Assembly: GCA_002362135.1 (NCBI GenBank)
Contig: DETO01000035.1
Location: 6,085-23,918 of the forward strand
Source: Ruminococcus sp. UBA3286
GTDB lineage: Bacteria; Bacillota; Clostridia; Oscillospirales; Ruminococcaceae
DNA: 17,834 nucleotides
Direction of reading: 5' to 3'
Shown: piece after piece, positions 14,819 to 17,834 of the stretch
Position numbering within the stretch: position 1 is the stretch's first letter
How the letters are laid out: every line of letters starts with the position of its first letter
The notes under the pieces: generated by a model
The model's input: the letters and a program-made list of their open reading frames with translations, nothing else
Told to the model about the DNA's origin: nothing
Database searches by the model: none
Position numbers and translations under genes: made by a program

Positions 14819-15715
14819 ATGTTCAAAGATTTGAGTAAAGTAATACTTCTTAGCGATATGGATGGAACGCTCCTGAATTCCCGAAAGCTAATAAATGAGA
14901 AAGACATGGCTGCTATTGAAAAATTCAGGTCGCTGGGCGGAAAATTTACGATCGCGACAGGGCGTACCATTCAGACTTTTGAACAGTATGCCGAAACGCT
15001 GAAACTGACGATGCCCGTTATCATGTACAACGGCGCGGCGCTTTATGATTATTCGAGGGGCGAAATATTGTACAGCCGCGCACTTCCTAACGGCTGCCGC
15101 GAAATGGCGGAGGAACTGCTAAGGCAAATGCCCGAAGCAGGAGGGGAAGTGCTTAGAGCCGACAGTACATATGTTTTCAGCAATACGGAGTATCAGCAGC
15201 TTCACACGAAGCTTTGCGGTATCACTCCGGAATATGCGGAACTCGGCGCAATACCGCAGGGCGGCTGGCTGAAAGTGCTTTTTGCAATGTCGCCCGAAGA
15301 TATTTCGTATCTGGAAATTTTGGTGGATCAGCTGAAATTTAACGAGCGCGCCGATTTTGTGCGTTCGTCCGCGATATTTCTGGAGATGCTGCCGAAAGGC
15401 GTCAGCAAAGGTTCTGCTCTTGAAGAATATCGTAAGCTTGACGGTATGTCGCAATATACGTTCGTGGCAATAGGCGATTTCGATAACGATATAGAAATGA
15501 TAAAGGCGGCAGATTTTGGGGTATGCCCCGCAAATGCGGAAGAATCAGCAAAAAAAGCAGCCGATCATGTGCTTAGCCGTACCAACGACGAGGGCGCAGT
15601 GGCTGAACTTATAGATCACATAATTGCCGAAAGCGGAATTATGGAGAATCTGTCTTCACAAGAAGATCGCGTGGATCTTCAAGAAAATTTCGCTGGAGAC
15701 AAGGAAAAAATTTGA
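14819..15715 (+). CDS. Cof-type HAD-superfamily phosphatase
   Basis: This is a haloacid dehalogenase-type hydrolase of the Cof (IIB cap) group, which dephosphorylates sugar phosphates, nucleotides or cofactors; the substrate cannot be predicted. The HAD motifs are complete: motif I D13-MD15-GTLL, motif II ATGRT (46-50, T47), motif III lysine at K197 in KGVSKG, and motif IV GDFDND (219-224). The cap domain lies at about 85-185. At 298 aa it carries about 25 extra, mostly polar residues after the fold (about 274-298), probably disordered. GGGGAG (14806-14811), 7 nt upstream, supports the start. It follows the pseudouridine synthase by 12 nt and is likely in the same transcript. Confidence 0.93.
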   Translation: MFKDLSKVILLSDMDGTLLNSRKLINEKDMAAIEKFRSLGGKFTIATGRTIQTFEQYAETLKLTMPVIMYNGAALYDYSRGEILYSRALPNGCREMAEELLRQMPEAGGEVLRADSTYVFSNTEYQQLHTKLCGITPEYAELGAIPQGGWLKVLFAMSPEDISYLEILVDQLKFNERADFVRSSAIFLEMLPKGVSKGSALEEYRKLDGMSQYTFVAIGDFDNDIEMIKAADFGVCPANAEESAKKAADHVLSRTNDEGAVAELIDHIIAESGIMENLSSQEDRVDLQENFAGDKEKI

Positions 15716-15791
15716 AGAAATACTGTCGTTTAGCAGGAATTTTTAACGCGGGATTCTTGTGAGGGCAGGTTCTGAAAAAACGGAGGTTACT

Positions 15792-16631
15792 ATGGACGCA
15801 GCAATGAAAAAGAATTTGCAGAAAATTGCCTGCAAGGTAAGAATGGGCGTTATCGAGGGTACTTATAACGCAAAATCAGGTCATCCGGGCGGTTCGCTGT
15901 CGATCAGCGACCTTGTGACTTATCTCTATTTCAACAAAATGAATATTGATCCCAACGTTCCTGAAATGGCGGACAGGGACAGACTTGTCCTTTCAAAGGG
16001 ACATACTGCGCCTGCTCTTTATTCCGTACTGGCGCAAAAGGGTTATTTTTCCGCAGACGAACTGAAAACTCTCCGACACATCGGCGCACTGCTTCAAGGT
16101 CATCCCTGCATTCACACTCCCGGCGTAGATATGTCCAGCGGTTCGCTCGGTCAGGGAATTTCCGCTGCCTGCGGTATGGCTCTTGCAGGAAAGCTTGACG
16201 GCAAGTCTTACAAGGTCTACGCTATCCTCGGCGACGGAGAAATTGAAGAAGGTCAGGTGTGGGAGGCAGCAATGTTTGCCGCTCATTACAAGCTTGACAA
16301 TCTTGTTGCTATTGTTGACAATAACGGTTTGCAGATTGACGGCAAGATCACGGAAGTATGCTCTCCCGAGCCTATCACTGATAAATTTGCAGCATTCGGC
16401 TGGCACGTTATAATTATGGACGGACATGATTTTGACGATATCGACCGCGCATTTGCGGAAGCTGAAAAGATAAGCGGAAAGCCCGTGGCGATCATTCAGA
16501 AGTCTGTCAAGGGCAAGGGCGTTTCGTTTATGGAAAATCAGGTCGGCTGGCATGGAACTGCTCCGAATAAGGAACAGTACGAGCAGGCAATGGCAGAGCT
16601 TTCTGCGCAGTTAAAGGAATTGGAGGACTAA
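15792..16631 (+). CDS. Transketolase, N-terminal (TPP-binding) subunit
   Basis: This 279-aa protein is the TPP-pyrophosphate-binding half of a split transketolase, which moves two-carbon units between sugar phosphates in the non-oxidative pentose phosphate pathway. Visible motifs are SGHPGGSLS, SKGHTAPALY, GSLGQG, and the thiamine signature beginning G147-D-G149 and closing at N177-N178. The start at 15792 has CGGAGGT (15781-15787) at the expected spacing; a GTG at 15759 in the same frame has no such site. The second half begins 4 nt downstream, and both must join to make an active enzyme. A 76-nt gap separates it from the Cof gene; I found no convincing promoter there. Confidence 0.95.
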   Translation: MDAAMKKNLQKIACKVRMGVIEGTYNAKSGHPGGSLSISDLVTYLYFNKMNIDPNVPEMADRDRLVLSKGHTAPALYSVLAQKGYFSADELKTLRHIGALLQGHPCIHTPGVDMSSGSLGQGISAACGMALAGKLDGKSYKVYAILGDGEIEEGQVWEAAMFAAHYKLDNLVAIVDNNGLQIDGKITEVCSPEPITDKFAAFGWHVIIMDGHDFDDIDRAFAEAEKISGKPVAIIQKSVKGKGVSFMENQVGWHGTAPNKEQYEQAMAELSAQLKELED

Positions 16632-16635
16632 GGCA

Positions 16636-17580
16636 ATGGCAGATGTTATCAAAAAGGCTACCAGAGAAAGCTATGGCGAGGCGCTGAGAGATCTTGCCGA
16701 AGAATATAAAAATTTAGTCGTTCTTGACGCCGATCTTGCTGCGGCTACAAAAACGGGAATTTTCAAGAAAGCGTATTCCGACCGCTTTTTCGACTGCGGA
16801 ATTGCCGAGGCGAATATGATGGGCGTTGCGGCAGGTCTCGCTTCATGCGGAAAAATTCCTTTTGCAAGCACTTTTGCAATGTTTGCAGCAGGCAGAGCCT
16901 ATGAAATAGTAAGAAATTCCATCGGATATCCTCATCTTAATGTTAAGATAGGCGCAACTCATGCGGGAATTTCCGTAGGCGAGGACGGCGCAACTCATCA
17001 GTGCAACGAAGATATCGCGCTTATGAGAACGATTCCGGGCATGACTATAATAAATCCCTGCGACGATGTTGAAGCGCGCGCTGCCGTTAAAGCTGCGCTC
17101 GATTATGTAGGCCCTGTTTATATGCGTTTCGGACGCCTTGCAACTCCTGTTATCAACGACGCTGAAACTTATAAGTTCGAACTTGGAAAAGGCGTTGTCA
17201 TGAAAGACGGAAGCGATATTACGATCGCCGCCACGGGTCTTATGGTCAACGAAGCCATGGAAGCTGCGAAAGTCCTTGAAAACGACGGAATTTCCGCAAG
17301 AGTCGTAAATATTCATACTATAAAGCCTCTCGACAAGGAACTCATCTGCAAATGCGCAAGAGAAACGGGCATTATAGTTACTGCTGAGGAACACAGCGTC
17401 ATCGGCGGTCTGGGTTCTGCTGTTGCGGAAACTGTTACGGAATGCTGCCCCGTTCCTGTTGTCAAGATCGGCGTAAACGACGAATACGGCTATTCGGGCC
17501 CGGCGGTCGAACTGCTGAAGAAATTCGGACTTTCGGCTGAAAATATTATAAATACAGTAAAGAAAGCGCTTAATAAATAA
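16636..17580 (+). CDS. Transketolase, C-terminal subunit
   Basis: This is the partner of the preceding gene, carrying the pyrimidine-binding and C-terminal transketolase domains (314 aa). The catalytic glutamate that activates thiamine is E58 in DCGIAEANM. FASTFAMFAAGRAYE, the ATHAGISVGEDGATHQ segment and NPCDDVE follow in family order. The C-terminal domain (about 190-314) includes a HTIKPLDKELI segment and EEHSVIGGLGSAV. The 4-nt spacing and GGAGG (16622-16626) suggest coupled, equimolar expression. Deoxyxylulose-5-phosphate synthase is a related family, but the two-gene architecture and both sets of motifs fit transketolase. No canonical terminator follows directly. Confidence 0.95.
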   Translation: MADVIKKATRESYGEALRDLAEEYKNLVVLDADLAAATKTGIFKKAYSDRFFDCGIAEANMMGVAAGLASCGKIPFASTFAMFAAGRAYEIVRNSIGYPHLNVKIGATHAGISVGEDGATHQCNEDIALMRTIPGMTIINPCDDVEARAAVKAALDYVGPVYMRFGRLATPVINDAETYKFELGKGVVMKDGSDITIAATGLMVNEAMEAAKVLENDGISARVVNIHTIKPLDKELICKCARETGIIVTAEEHSVIGGLGSAVAETVTECCPVPVVKIGVNDEYGYSGPAVELLKKFGLSAENIINTVKKALNK

Positions 17581-17718
17581 TCTAAAAAAGCGTGAATGGC
17601 TCTAAGGCAACATCGCAAAAGTATGTATTACGAAAATCAATTTTACTATGCAGTACTATATAAGAAACTCTGGCTTCTTGTATTCTGTGCAAAGATGTCA
17701 CACTATTGAAGCTGACTC
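17581..17718. other. Gene-free spacer after the transketolase genes
   Basis: This A/T-rich stretch shows no RNA gene and no credible protein gene. A 37-codon frame from ATG 17596 lacks a ribosome site. Two copies of TACTAT sit 10 nt apart (17644-17649 and 17654-17659), followed by TATAAG. No clear terminator stem follows the transketolase stop. Any element here, such as a promoter for a gene beyond the window, is not supported well enough to name. Confidence 0.5.
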
Positions 17719-17757
17719 TCATATTTTCATATCCCATTTTGGGATATGAAAATATGA
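17719..17757. repeat. Perfect 18-bp inverted repeat
   Basis: Arms 17719-17736 and 17740-17757 are fully complementary around the loop TTT. The stem contains TTTCATATCCC and its complement. It would be very stable as RNA or as a cruciform. It is not followed by a T run on either strand, so a simple intrinsic terminator is not the obvious reading, although it is the only strong hairpin soon after the transketolase genes and may serve as a 3' end. Confidence 0.6.
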
Positions 17758-17769
17758 AATTTCGGGTTT

Positions 17770-17824
17770 CAAAAGGGTGAAGCACCCTTTTGCAGGGGGT
17801 GCAGGGGGACAGCGTCCCCTTGCA
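17770..17824. repeat. Composite palindromic repeat, right copy
   Basis: A perfect 10-bp hairpin (17770-17779 with 17783-17792, loop AAG) is followed by GCAGGGGGT/GCAGGGGGA in tandem (17792-17809). A second stem pairs 17800-17810 with 17814-17824 over 11 bp with one G-U, loop AGC. Read on the minus strand, its order of modules equals that at 20-70. The two copies differ mainly in the sequence of the AAGGG...CCCTT hairpin and in spacer length. Confidence 0.6.
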
Positions 17825-17834
17825 TAATGCCGCA

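Noticed and set aside
15712..15740. A promoter ahead of the transketolase genes (TTGAAG with AGGAAT)
   Set aside because: The -10 matches only three of six bases; the genes may be read through from upstream.
17596..17709. A 37-codon open frame in the tail region
   Set aside because: It has no ribosome binding site, starts right after a stop, and shows no recognisable domain or clear composition of a real small protein.

Overview
The window reads as ordinary chromosomal core of a low-to-medium GC, Gram-positive (monoderm) member of the Clostridia, most likely near Ruminococcus/Oscillospiraceae. This rests on gene order (mutS-mutL-miaA-hfq; yggS-sepF-ylmH-divIVA-ileS-lspA-rluD), on the SepF/DivIVA division proteins, on a transketolase split into two subunits, and on strong AAAGGAG-type ribosome binding sites. 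Species level is inference only. There are 16 protein genes, all on the + strand and tightly packed. I see no tRNA, rRNA, CRISPR, phage or insertion sequence.

Layout. 1-206: a gene-free leader with three inverted repeats. 207-6291: mutS, a small gene of unknown function, mutL and miaA (mismatch repair plus tRNA modification), spaced by 9-29 nt. 6292-7904: hfq, with its own extended -10 promoter overlapping the miaA stop codon, followed 1 nt later by a single-pass membrane protein resembling HlyD-type adaptors. 7897-10496: yggS, sepF, ylmH and divIVA, the division-associated ylm cluster without ylmG and with the HlyD-like gene where ylmD often sits. 10540-14806: ileS, lspA and an RluD-type pseudouridine synthase. 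14819-17580: a Cof-type HAD phosphatase and the two transketolase subunits. 17581-17834: a gene-free tail with three more hairpins.

How the genes work together. MutS and MutL form the mismatch-repair core, and MutL keeps all four endonuclease motifs. MiaA and Hfq act on RNA. SepF tethers FtsZ to the membrane, DivIVA marks curved membrane, YlmH is an S4-domain ribosome-associated protein, and YggS handles PLP. IleRS, RluD and LspA serve translation and lipoprotein maturation. The transketolase pair belongs to the pentose phosphate pathway.

No new multi-gene system is evident. The observations most worth a second look are non-coding: a possible H-type pseudoknot just ahead of the sepF ribosome binding site (8646-8693); an ileS ribosome binding site that looks split in two by a 7-bp hairpin (10500-10542); and a composite palindromic repeat present in opposite orientations at the two ends of the window. 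Also notable are the altered class I signature motifs of IleRS and two unassigned proteins, the one between mutS and mutL and the HlyD-like one.
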